From contig NW_027461514.1 of assembly GCF_024713945.1 (NCBI RefSeq), positions 310,001 through 374,000 on the forward strand: DNA of 64,000 bases, written 5' to 3'. Below are positions 1-8,984 of this stretch, in pieces. The first letter of the stretch is position 1, and each line of letters starts with the position of its first letter. Source of the stretch: Dermatophagoides farinae (Eukaryota; Arthropoda; Arachnida; Sarcoptiformes; Pyroglyphidae). Made by a program: the position numbers and the translations under genes. The notes beneath the pieces were generated by a model. It saw nothing but the letters and a program-made list of their open reading frames with translations, did no database searches and was not told the origin of the DNA.

Positions 1-1
1 C

Positions 2-211
2 TGTTTACGTTCGTTGAGAATTCACACGTTTGACAAAACCGCCGTTGCAAAGTATAACAGCTTAAAATCGAAGTTCAGCCCCAACTTAAATAAAAACGAA
101 ATACAAGAATTATCGGAAGAGTTATGGAATCAATGCTGTACAGTGTGTTTTTACTGTGACGAAGACTTACCTAAGTTTGCGCTGTCAATCAATTTTGAAG
201 ACAGTCTTTGA
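2..211 (+). CDS. 3' end of an unidentified gene, cut by the window edge
   Basis: The frame is open from the left edge to a TGA at 209-211, about 69 codons, so this is probably the last part of a gene that starts outside the window. The visible tail holds a short Cys cluster (CCTVCFYC) followed by an acidic end. No family is recognised. It is followed 89 bases later by the stop of the ERD2-like gene on the opposite strand, the tight convergent spacing seen elsewhere here. It could also be a chance open frame. Confidence 0.35.
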   Translation, partial: CLRSLRIHTFDKTAVAKYNSLKSKFSPNLNKNEIQELSEELWNQCCTVCFYCDEDLPKFALSINFEDSL

Positions 212-300
212 CTCGTCAACTGACGTCACGCTAAACTTAAAAATCGTGATTGTAACTTACAAAATATGAATGTTAATTTGTTTTGAGGGTTAAAAATTAA

Positions 301-1190
301 TTAAAGTTTGTCATGGTAGTAGAGGTTGAACGGAACTCCGCGAGAGAGACACCTGAAATAAATCAGTATAAAATCGGCCAGCACGATCAACTGAATTCCT
401 TGTCCCACCAATACACAAACTCCTGAAACAGACTTTCCTCTCTTGGAGAAGTCGTTTAGTTCATGGAAAGTTTTACACCAAAATATGAACGACATGAGTC
501 TAACTAAAACTTGACCAGCTAAAAAATGGCTGGTGAATGGCTCAACGCTTTTCTAAAGCATGTGTAGTTTTTTTAACTTACTTCACGTTGAAACAGAATG
601 AGTTGTGGCAAAGAAGCAACGATTTCCAAGTAAATCGCAAACGTCCAAGTTATGTCGCTTAGTAGGAACCCATTTAAGTTGGGGTGAAAAAAAATAGCCG
701 CTACAAGCATTGGCAGAGCTAAAAATAACAGCGGAATATTATCGTTGGCTTCGTTGTAACTAGAATTGTATATGGTTCGCCCCCAGTACACGATTATCGA
801 TGCAAACCCCAAGGACAACACTTCGCAAAGTTGGTATAGCCAGTCCCCTGTGCGGTCGTACGGTAAATACCCTTGAAAGGGAATTATACTGAAAGTTCGG
901 CACAGTTGAATCAGAATGTACAGCTCAAACATTTTACGGCTCACGCCTCTAAAGCTGTGATTCTTATTTATTTTCCAAATTATCATCCCAAATGAAAATG
1001 TCGAAATAAGACTAGACAGAGTTAGCAAAAACGAAAAGCCCCTGTCAGACAAAAAAAGGTAAATCAAGAGTACTGTAAATCCAAAACCTAACCACGAATT
1101 GAAAGAGCTTTTATGTTCCGAGATGTAACCTCTGATCTTTTCTGGGTTACTAGCGTTTGCGACTAAGCGACTCACTATTCCTTCATTCAT
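301..1190 (-). CDS. ERD2-like (KDEL receptor family) membrane protein, two exons
   Basis: Likely a seven-helix Golgi/ER protein that retrieves escaped ER residents or belongs to the related ERD2-like subgroup. Exon 1 is 582-1190 and exon 2 is 301-552, joined across a 29-nt intron (553-581, GTAAGT...TTTAG) in phase 0, giving 286 residues. Family marks: TFAIYLEIVASLPQL in exon 1, then VEPFTSHF at the start of exon 2, where the family has EPFTAHY, and VLADFILIYF near the end. The N-terminal extension of about 60 residues before the first conserved helix is typical of the longer plant/protist ERD2-like proteins rather than classic Erd2. The intron is well supported because splicing restores the conserved segment without a gap. 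Start ATG at 1188-1190. Confidence 0.88.
553..581 (-). other. 29-nt spliceosomal intron in the ERD2-like gene
   Basis: GTAAGT donor and CTTTAG acceptor on the minus strand. Removal joins GAA to AAA in phase 0 and restores the conserved VEPFTSHF segment. Unspliced, the frame hits TAA three codons after the junction. Confidence 0.88.
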
Positions 1191-1289
1191 GATATATTAA
1201 TGTTTATATTTTGCACGCTAAATAAATAAATACCCGAAAATACGAATTCTTTTAATTATGAAAAAATAATGATTGTTTTAAAATTGCGA

Positions 1290-1538
1290 TCAGTGGACGT
1301 TTTTCAAATTCGAGCAGCATGTGTAAAACAGGAGTCTGCAAATAAAACCGCCCAGTATATTGTATTTTTCTTTTTGCAATACTTCCTTAGCACTTTTTTC
1401 GAGTGCTTGCAAAGCATTTTCTGTTTCTGAGTTTTGGCTTTTGAGCTGACTCCAAAGTGTTTTTGCTGTTGGAGCAGCTTGGAGTAAGGAACTAATGACA
1501 GAGGTTTTGCGATTCAGATTTGTAAAAAAAATTCCCAT
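1290..1538 (-). CDS. Small hypothetical protein
   Basis: An open frame of about 82 residues from the ATG at 1536-1538. It has a hydrophilic Gln/Glu/Lys-rich middle predicted to be helical and a short Cys-containing hydrophobic end (ICRLLFYTCC), which might be a tail anchor. No family is recognised. It lies between the ERD2-like gene and the chitinase, all on the minus strand, with about 100 and 245 bases of spacer. A genuine short gene seems more likely than not given the gene density, but the codon evidence is weak. Confidence 0.4.
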   Translation of the reverse strand: MGIFFTNLNRKTSVISSLLQAAPTAKTLWSQLKSQNSETENALQALEKSAKEVLQKEKYNILGGFICRLLFYTCCSNLKNVH

Positions 1539-1783
1539 CGTCTTGTGAATAGCGCTCAATTTTTTTCTCGATCTTTATCTCGTTGCATGCATGAAAAATG
1601 TGATGTTTGACACAAATGCTTTTATAATTTTTGACCGGAACTCCTAAATTATACTAAAATTGAGTAGTAAATAGATAAGTTTGTTATTTGAATTATAGGC
1701 AACTTATTTCTATAAAATTCCGCTAAGACGGTTTTCATAGGAAAAAAACAAATTTAGTATTTAGTACAATCAAATATAAAGTT

Positions 1784-3895
1784 TTACACAGCTTTTCCGT
1801 TGACTCCTACAATTGTACCATCTTTAACAGAAATAGATCTAGAGTTGAGGTTGACACATCTGTTGTAGTCTCCGATGTTTGTCACCTGGAACGGCGTTTG
1901 CCATGAGACAAGCTTACAAGATTTGTTGTCTGCCCAATCCCAGTCGTAGTACATTTGAATAGCGCCCGCCGAGTTGGTGGGGAATTCTTTTCCTTCTTTA
2001 CAGTCTAGTTCTTCGCCTTCCTTCGGTTCGAGTCCAAATTCTTGTAAGAAATATTTGTATGCATTTATTCTAAACTGCACAGCTTCTACTTTATAGTTCT
2101 TACATTCAACTCCTCCGTTGATGATAACAATCGTAGCTCCGAATCCTGGTGACATGTTGAGCTGCTTGTCGGCGTCGTTAGGGACCCAACTTCCATCGAC
2201 TACTGAAAGCATGGAGGGCTTAGGGCTTTGTGGAGAAATAGCGAACCATATGGCGCTTGCGAAGTTCAGCCACGAGGACGCTACGATTTCTGGTTCTTCG
2301 ACCAGTTTGTATGCGTCGTTGAATATACTCTTACCTAGATACATATAGTTGTATGTGTAGCTAAGTTGAAACGGCCCTCTACCGAAGTAATATTTATCTG
2401 CAAGTTTTGGTACAACAAATTGAAATTGGCCTGGTAGATTATCGTACCGTCCTGCAATAGGATGTTCTTCAGTAGTACCGCTTTCTCTTAGGTACCATAG
2501 AGATTGGTTAATTGGACTGATCGGTTGTTTGCGGCCGTATACCTGCAAAGCTTCTGGGTTATAGTGGTTGCTGTTTGATTGAAGCTGCTCTATAGTAACT
2601 CCGGGTTGTCTCAATGAGGTTTCTTGAGCAAAGTGCGCAAACATCGTTGCGAGAAGACGAGCACAAATATCATCACTGTTCTTCTTGTCGTATGTTTGAC
2701 AAAAAGCGGGCCATGTTGCAACGGCCTTTAAGAAGTCCTCATAGGAATATGAAACATGTCTTATTGGGAAAAATTTGTTCCAAAGAGTCGAGGTCAAAAT
2801 ACGTTCGACACGCTTAACATTTTCAGGGTTATTGGGGTTCTTCGGCGTGATATTATCTAAAAGTTTTAGATCTGAATGTGTAAACGTTTTAACGAGCTCT
2901 TTTATCGTGTCAGTGGAATTTTTTATCTTTTCTTCTATTGCGTAGTTTTGCTCAATTGTTTTAAATTTAGGATTCCAGGGCTGGAAGATAGTAATTATTT
3001 TACCGTCAGTTTTTTTATACGCAGCCTTTACTTCGTCGTTTGTGATTGGGGTAATTTCTTGGTTCGGGTTTTGAGTTTCCCAGTTGTTTCCTTCACGCTC
3101 TATTCGGCCTGCGCCTTTTGATTCGTATTTTGGTAGGCCATATTTGTTTTTGTCATCATGGTGGTCGTCATGATGCTTCTTATGGTGTGGAATAATGCCG
3201 TGCTTCTTGGCTTCATCATCTGTCAGGCAATCTGGGTCGTCGTGCCCGTTGGGGTTTTCATGGTCACACCAACACTCACAAATTTCTTTTTTGAAGTAAT
3301 CTTCTATTGGGCACCAGCAACCACACTTGGCAGATTTGTTCAGTTGATTAGGATCTTCGGGATCACAGATTTTGGTAACTACCTTAGTTGTGTCTGTTGT
3401 AGACTTTGTGGTAGATTTGGTAGTCGACTTGGTAGTAGACTTGGTAGTCGACTTGGTAGTAGACTTGGTAGTTGATTTAGTTGTTGAATCAGTTGTGGAT
3501 TTAGTTGTGGATTTAGTGGTAGATTTGGTAGTTGATTTAGTTGTTGAATCAGTTGTTGATTTAGTTGTGGACTTAGTGGTAGACTTAGTGGTTGAATCGG
3601 TTGTCGACTTGGTTGTAGACTTGGTAGTCGATTTAGTTGTTGCACTGGTTTTATCGTGGTTAATGTCACCGCCGACGTAGCAAATACCGAGCAAACTCCA
3701 AGCATTAGTTTTATCGCTTTGTTCATCGGTTGGATCTAAATCGTTAGGAAAGTTACACAAATAAACGTAGTCTTTGTATTTATACTTAGCACCTGCTTCA
3801 CAAGTTTTTTTAGATCGGTCTAGAACCTGTATATCGTTACAATTCAATAAATCTAGCAGTTTTACTATACCCAGAATGGCAGTGAGTTTTTGCAT
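1784..3895 (-). CDS. Secreted GH19 (class I type) chitinase with binding-module-like N-terminus and Thr-rich linker
   Basis: Predicted to cleave chitin beta-1,4 links. Order in the 703-residue protein: a hydrophobic start (MQKLTAILGIVKLLDLL) that may be a signal peptide; a 40-residue CBM5/12-like module (about 31-72: YKDYVYLCN...NAWSLLGIC); about 21 tandem KSTT/DSTT units (about 83-171), a likely O-glycosylated linker; a Cys/His-rich stretch (about 175-250) with HHKKHHDDHHDD; then the GH19 domain. The first catalytic Glu lies in AHFAQETS and the GH19 signature is FGRGPFQLSYTYNY. A possible role is remodelling the organism's own chitin wall or attacking host chitin. The next gene upstream shares the binding-module pattern. 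Confidence 0.92.
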   Translation of the reverse strand: MQKLTAILGIVKLLDLLNCNDIQVLDRSKKTCEAGAKYKYKDYVYLCNFPNDLDPTDEQSDKTNAWSLLGICYVGGDINHDKTSATTKSTTKSTTKSTTDSTTKSTTKSTTKSTTDSTTKSTTKSTTKSTTKSTTDSTTKSTTKSTTKSTTKSTTKSTTKSTTKSTTDTTKVVTKICDPEDPNQLNKSAKCGCWCPIEDYFKKEICECWCDHENPNGHDDPDCLTDDEAKKHGIIPHHKKHHDDHHDDKNKYGLPKYESKGAGRIEREGNNWETQNPNQEITPITNDEVKAAYKKTDGKIITIFQPWNPKFKTIEQNYAIEEKIKNSTDTIKELVKTFTHSDLKLLDNITPKNPNNPENVKRVERILTSTLWNKFFPIRHVSYSYEDFLKAVATWPAFCQTYDKKNSDDICARLLATMFAHFAQETSLRQPGVTIEQLQSNSNHYNPEALQVYGRKQPISPINQSLWYLRESGTTEEHPIAGRYDNLPGQFQFVVPKLADKYYFGRGPFQLSYTYNYMYLGKSIFNDAYKLVEEPEIVASSWLNFASAIWFAISPQSPKPSMLSVVDGSWVPNDADKQLNMSPGFGATIVIINGGVECKNYKVEAVQFRINAYKYFLQEFGLEPKEGEELDCKEGKEFPTNSAGAIQMYYDWDWADNKSCKLVSWQTPFQVTNIGDYNRCVNLNSRSISVKDGTIVGVNGKAV
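3380..3650 (-). repeat. Tandem 12-bp coding repeats (KSTT/DSTT) in the chitinase gene
   Basis: About 21 repeats of a 12-base unit encode Lys-Ser-Thr-Thr, with Asp replacing Lys at intervals. Units differ at third codon positions, so the array has aged under protein-level selection. The repeat also creates long artificial open frames in the other frames on both strands. Confidence 0.95.
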
Positions 3896-4042
3896 ATTGT
3901 AGTTGCAAGGTTTATAATAATTTGATTACATTCTAACCCAAAATGTTGTAAACACTTTTGTGACTTTAGGTGACAATATATGTATCACGAAAAAATATAC
4001 TGTCACAATCAATATAGATGGTAGGCAGTTGTAAAGTTACAT

Positions 4043-4405
4043 TTAAAAGGAGTTAGCATTTTTTTTTGAACATAAGTATCTTATTTTTACCGTAGTTGCA
4101 TCTTTCGTGACTGGCATAGTATTTGGACTGGCTTGGCTTTGTTGGTAATAGTTGTTAGATCGCTCAGCTGAAGTAAGGTCTTGACACTGGTCTAGGATAA
4201 TATGCCATGGACTGTTTTTTTTGAGAATGTCTGAATCAAATCCTATTGTTTGCTTATTGCAGCGAATGAGATAATTTTTGTATAAGACCAATTCCGGAAT
4301 ATTGTTCTTGCAATAAATTTGTCCGTTTTGGAATCTTGGCGCATTGCACGGCAACAAACTTGCTGCGTACGATATTATTACAAGTGGTAGTGCTAAAATT
4401 ATCAT
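4043..4405 (-). CDS. Small secreted protein with a chitin-binding-like module
   Basis: A 120-residue protein from ATG 4403-4405 with a clear signal peptide (MIILALPLVIISYAASLLPC). Its middle (LYKNYLIRCN...SPWHIILDQC) has the same spacing of Tyr, Cys and Trp as the N-terminal module of the neighbouring chitinase (YKDYVYLCN...NAWSLLGIC), so it looks like a stand-alone copy of that module. It is on the same strand, about 150 bases upstream of the chitinase start. Likely role: binding chitin or another polysaccharide outside the cell. The family call is inference from a short pattern; only the signal peptide is obvious. Confidence 0.6.
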   Translation of the reverse strand: MIILALPLVIISYAASLLPCNAPRFQNGQIYCKNNIPELVLYKNYLIRCNKQTIGFDSDILKKNSPWHIILDQCQDLTSAERSNNYYQQSQASPNTMPVTKDATTVKIRYLCSKKNANSF

Positions 4406-4611
4406 TTTATCTGAACTGGATTTGCAAAACGTTTTTCTTTAAGTAGCTTATCTGTTTTGTTGGGAATCGCAAATTTGTTTTGGGATGTTGAGATAAAAAA
4501 ATTAGGAGATTTTTTCTGATGCTTATTCACAGCTCTTGCTGGATTTTAAAAACTAAAATTTGCGAACCGATTTAAAAAGCTGGATCCCTGATAATAAGTT
4601 ATTTTTAAACT

Positions 4612-7600
4612 TTAGACACTCTGTGGACTCCAAACAAGTTTGTTATAAGCGATAGACTCGTGTACTGAGTTATTTTCGTCATATTTTTCAAATAAATGCA
4701 GTTGATAAGCGGCTAATTTAACCAAAGCTGGGGCATCAAAAGCTATAATGGATAGATTGGAGATTAAGTTTGTAAATATTTCATTGAGAAGTTTTGTGCA
4801 AAAAATCGTTAGTTCAATTTTAGAATAAAAATTTTTGTCACCAGTGTCGTCTGCATGATGGAATTGCTTTAAACTGTCAACATAAACGGGTACAAAGTCT
4901 CCAAATTGCATTACCTGCTTCAGTTTTGCTGACTGGTTTAGGAGTAATTCTGATTTTTTTTGGCACAAAAGAATTGTCTGAATGCCCAGGTTAGATTTTT
5001 TTAAAAAATAATAGTCCCCAAACTTAATGTAAAGATTTGGATCAACATCTTTTCCTAAAAGTTGGTAGGGCGACGATTGAAAATTTCTGCATACCTCAAT
5101 TGAAGAAGCATGATGTTTAGCCAGTCTCGATAAAAAACGCATTTTGTCCATCAATACATCAACATACGGAAAAACAACTTTCATTTCTGCTGCTAAGTCA
5201 TCAGTAACCGCTAATAGAAGCGGAATAGCTTCAGAAATATAATTATGTCCTAATAACGCTCTTGCAAGGTTGTAGTTGTGTTCACTGCGAGCATATGTTA
5301 CAAAAAAATTCTTGATAACGTTTAAAAAGTTGGTTATCATTGTTGTTATCTCGCTGATGATATTTTTTTCGGAAGACAAACCAAGCTCGCTAAACAAGTA
5401 TTCGGCAAACTGGTTCTTGTCTGAACTGGTAAAGCAGTTGAAAAGCACGTCACGTAACTTATTGAAAACAAAAGTTTCGATTTCTCTGAAAAATAGGGCC
5501 AGGCTGATGTTTTTGATTTTTGAATTCTGTTGTAACAAGGCTAATCCTAAGATGAAATACTTATTTTTATTTTGGAGACGACTGCTCATAGACAGATGAA
5601 ATAACGAACTAGCAAAGCAAAGATTGAACGTATTGCTTGTAGGGTTGATCTCGAACCCACGTCGAAACTCGCAAACTGCATGTAGGTACCGTTGTGTAAT
5701 CATACAGTAATGAGCTGCAGCAAAGATGAGAAGTTGGTTGGAAGGGTATTTACAAAGGTTTTTCAGCGTCCATGCTTTGTTAGAGAGATAAAGAAAATTT
5801 TCTGGCATGACAGATAAAGCTAAATTAAAATGATTGAAACGTAAAAATTTAAACAGCCTGTGATAGTAAAATTTAAGTATTCTATTGTTGAGTTTTCTAG
5901 TTTTGGTAAACAAGTAGTAACGCCGCAATAAACTTAAAAACAGCTTGTTTTGGTTGTTGGTTTGACAAATGTCAATCATAAGAAAATGTAAATGATTGAA
6001 AAAACTTGACTTGCCCATTGTGCCATCGCCTATGTTTTCGGAGCGTACGTATCCTAAAGAAGTTTCGATGTTGTCCAAAAGTTCAATGGCTATCTCTGCT
6101 TTATTCATATAAGCTAACAAGTATGATCCTATTGTGATTAGATCTTTGTAGGATGGCCACGATATTGCATCTTGCAGAGACACCAAATTCATTTCATCTT
6201 TTAAGTGGCGATGTTGAAAACTTATATCATTGTTAGAATTGGAGTTTTCAAACACCCGTTCCGTAAGTTGTGTTGTTGGCTCTGTAAAAATCAAAGTCGA
6301 GTTCTGCGCTGTGTGATCAGAGTCTTCGTCTTCGTTGATAGCGTTTTTATAAATGTCATCATCAGAGTTTTCGTTTGCGCTAAACAGATAATTTCCTTCA
6401 GAGTCGCTTGAAAAATCGTTAGAAGCTGAAACTGTATTGTTGAACTCTATGCTATCTTGTTCTTTCAAAGGAAACATCAAGTTTTTTTCTTTCATTCGAA
6501 TCTGAAGTAAAGCATTTTTCTTTTCAGATGATTTCAATAGAATACGTTGCACGTCGAGACAAGAGTCTCGAACTAAGAAAATATATTCTCCCGCAATTAA
6601 AAGATGTACAACACGTTTCAGATCTCTAATGATTGAGTAGCACAATGTATTTTTGCATTTATCGCAGTGCCGATTGTTATCATATATATTGTAGGGCAGA
6701 ACGTCTAATATATCGTGTAACAAAAATGTTTTTTCGTATACAGGTTTAACAACTGAAAAGAAAAACGGATCTAAAAGTAATTCAAGTAGATCCATATCAA
6801 CATTTGGAAAAGGAAGGTTTTGGATATTAAATTTATTCAAGTAAGAGAACAAATCTGTGTGGCAAAAGCAATGGTCATTGATGTCAATAAGCATAGAGTA
6901 AAAAACCAAAATTCTTAGATAAATAATGCTTTTCGCTTCTGCAGATATGAAGTTTTTTGGTGTCTTATGGAGAGATGAACGGTTGATTAAAGACTTTAGC
7001 TTCTTATTAAATATAATCTGCTCAAAATTATCAGGATTGTCGTCGTCACGGACTCCATAAGTGTTTAAGTGACTGAGCTTTTTATTTTTAACAAGGATGT
7101 TCCATAATAACGTTTTAGTTTCGAAAAATTTACTTTGATGTTGACCATCGGAAGTTTGTGAATTCGACATAACTGGAATTAATTTATTGATGAAGTCAGC
7201 AGCTTTGTCGAAATTTTCTAGCAAAATGTACGATTTGGCGGCGTTCAGCCAATAATTGATAGTTTGTTTTGAAAGTTTATCATTTTTTGTAAATAATTCA
7301 TAAAGCTCAAGAGCGTGCTGTGGCAAATTGATTTCGATAAGAGAGTTAAGCAATAAAGTCAGAAACGATATTAATTTTGTATTTGTACTCCAGTTAAGTA
7401 GATTTAGTTTCTTGACAATCATAGATAGAAGATTTGCAATCAACTCTTCGGAAGAGATAAGTTCCAGTAATCGTGTTTCATGAACGGCGTTTGAATAGCG
7501 CCCTTTTATATTGTTTTTAAAGGCATATTGGTTGCGACACAAAAGCAATGTGTAGGCAACAGCCACCAAAACTGGTAATTTTGCTATATAGTCAAATATT

Positions 7601-8724
7601 ATGCTGTTCATTCCATTGTTAGGGGAAGGTTGCGTCATAGGTATATTTATTGTGGAAAGAAGGCAAACCGTCAACAACAAAGTTGCGGACACAATAGGTA
7701 GATAGCTTGAACAGTAAAAGCTAAAGTCAATGATATTATCCCAACTATGCGGGTTTACTTTCTGTGTGTTCAAATTTAAAAGTTTTAGATGGTAGTTCCA
7801 ATACTTAATTGAGATAACCGTGGTTTTATTGTAATTGCTATATATGTTCTCTGGAAACTCGGTGAAATCATAATTTAGTTTAAAAAGGTCGCGAAGCTCG
7901 AGAGGCAGTGTAGAAAACAGAATGTTATAAAGAATTTTTGCTGTTAGAACGGTAGAGTTGATTTCGATCGTAGTAGTGAGCACACTTTTAGCCAAAATCA
8001 AACTGCAGGGATTCAACATGTACAATTTTAGTTTGTATTGCAAAACCTTACTGTAAATTTTGAGTTCGGAATAAAGTGCAATCAAGTTAGCACAAGCTGT
8101 TTGATTTAACCCTGGATCTAAGCAAGAACTCGGCACCACTCTGCGTAGCGCTACCAGTGCCAACTTGTTTCGATTGATTTTGATTGCAAGTTCGGCTAAT
8201 TTGAACCACAACAGCGTGTCGTTTTTCAATAACCGGGCCGCGATATAATAAAAGTCAATAGCTTTGGTGTAGTTTTTGTAAACGCTTTCATAGATCAACC
8301 CTAACAAGTGAAACGGATCATGCGCTCCTGGAGCTAAACGAATGACTTCTTTTAATGATTCTATGCTCTTCTCATACAAGCCGTCCAAATAATAATTGTT
8401 TGCTTCTTGCAATATGGCTTCAGCGTCAGCATTGAGAGAACGAGATTTTTTAGATGAAGCTGGTACTATTTGTTTTTTTTTTTCTGCAGGACTATAATTC
8501 TGCTTTCTACTTTTCTTTTTTCTGCGTCCTGCGATAGGTTCGCCAGTGAAATCGAATTCATAATCAAAATTTTTCTGGTCCTCAATATCTAAAACGTCTA
8601 GTGATAGATCAAACTCTGCATTGTAGCTTTTCTGACTATTTTCTTCACTGATTTGCATCTCAGAACTAACTTCTGACTGAATTGCAGAGAGCAAAGGGTC
8701 GTTGAAATTAGCATTCATATTCAT
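4612..8724 (-). CDS. TFC4: TFIIIC TPR subunit (tau131/GTF3C3 type)
   Basis: Probable subunit of TFIIIC, which binds internal promoters of tRNA genes and recruits TFIIIB for RNA polymerase III. The 1370-residue protein has an acidic N-terminus, a basic patch (GRRKKKSRK near 67-75), then tetratricopeptide repeats starting near residue 100 (ILQEANNYYLDGLYEKSIE, HDPFHLLGLIYESVYKNYTKA), which match the GTF3C3/Tfc4 repeats closely. A long acidic Asp/Ser/Asn segment sits near 760-840, and a later block (NPTSNTFNLCFASSLFHLSM) resembles the C-terminal TPR array of the family. It is longer than the human (about 890) and yeast (about 1025) proteins. It is head to head with Pol I subunit 2 across 260 bases. 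No intron is needed. Confidence 0.82.
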   Translation of the reverse strand: MNMNANFNDPLLSAIQSEVSSEMQISEENSQKSYNAEFDLSLDVLDIEDQKNFDYEFDFTGEPIAGRRKKKSRKQNYSPAEKKKQIVPASSKKSRSLNADAEAILQEANNYYLDGLYEKSIESLKEVIRLAPGAHDPFHLLGLIYESVYKNYTKAIDFYYIAARLLKNDTLLWFKLAELAIKINRNKLALVALRRVVPSSCLDPGLNQTACANLIALYSELKIYSKVLQYKLKLYMLNPCSLILAKSVLTTTIEINSTVLTAKILYNILFSTLPLELRDLFKLNYDFTEFPENIYSNYNKTTVISIKYWNYHLKLLNLNTQKVNPHSWDNIIDFSFYCSSYLPIVSATLLLTVCLLSTINIPMTQPSPNNGMNSIIFDYIAKLPVLVAVAYTLLLCRNQYAFKNNIKGRYSNAVHETRLLELISSEELIANLLSMIVKKLNLLNWSTNTKLISFLTLLLNSLIEINLPQHALELYELFTKNDKLSKQTINYWLNAAKSYILLENFDKAADFINKLIPVMSNSQTSDGQHQSKFFETKTLLWNILVKNKKLSHLNTYGVRDDDNPDNFEQIIFNKKLKSLINRSSLHKTPKNFISAEAKSIIYLRILVFYSMLIDINDHCFCHTDLFSYLNKFNIQNLPFPNVDMDLLELLLDPFFFSVVKPVYEKTFLLHDILDVLPYNIYDNNRHCDKCKNTLCYSIIRDLKRVVHLLIAGEYIFLVRDSCLDVQRILLKSSEKKNALLQIRMKEKNLMFPLKEQDSIEFNNTVSASNDFSSDSEGNYLFSANENSDDDIYKNAINEDEDSDHTAQNSTLIFTEPTTQLTERVFENSNSNNDISFQHRHLKDEMNLVSLQDAISWPSYKDLITIGSYLLAYMNKAEIAIELLDNIETSLGYVRSENIGDGTMGKSSFFNHLHFLMIDICQTNNQNKLFLSLLRRYYLFTKTRKLNNRILKFYYHRLFKFLRFNHFNLALSVMPENFLYLSNKAWTLKNLCKYPSNQLLIFAAAHYCMITQRYLHAVCEFRRGFEINPTSNTFNLCFASSLFHLSMSSRLQNKNKYFILGLALLQQNSKIKNISLALFFREIETFVFNKLRDVLFNCFTSSDKNQFAEYLFSELGLSSEKNIISEITTMITNFLNVIKNFFVTYARSEHNYNLARALLGHNYISEAIPLLLAVTDDLAAEMKVVFPYVDVLMDKMRFLSRLAKHHASSIEVCRNFQSSPYQLLGKDVDPNLYIKFGDYYFLKKSNLGIQTILLCQKKSELLLNQSAKLKQVMQFGDFVPVYVDSLKQFHHADDTGDKNFYSKIELTIFCTKLLNEIFTNLISNLSIIAFDAPALVKLAAYQLHLFEKYDENNSVHESIAYNKLVWSPQSV

Positions 8725-8984
8725 TCAAATTTTGATGCAGATAAGATAAAACAATAACTCCAAAAAGAAAGAACCATAAACTTAATTAATTAATAAATGA
8801 AACTGATAATAATAAACGTTAATAATGTCTTTTGTTAAGATAAAAGCAATTGAACTGAGCTAGCCACGAAAATAGCACACTGAGTACAAATTTTCGATAA
8901 AAGAAGTGAGAAAAATAAAATTTAATTTCGATTTATTCAAAAATTTTAAAAATCTAAAAAAATTGATTATGATAGGCAGAAATA
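8725..8984. promoter_or_regulatory. Divergent promoter region between TFIIIC subunit and Pol I subunit 2
   Basis: A 260-base AT-rich spacer separates two outward-facing start codons, so it must hold both promoters. It contains many poly-A and TTAATTAA-like stretches but no element I can name with confidence. Confidence 0.4.

Noticed and set aside
3372-3726. Long open frames on both strands across the chitinase repeat
   Set aside because: They are by-products of a 12-base repeat whose length is a multiple of three; composition is repetitive and the GH19 frame explains the region.
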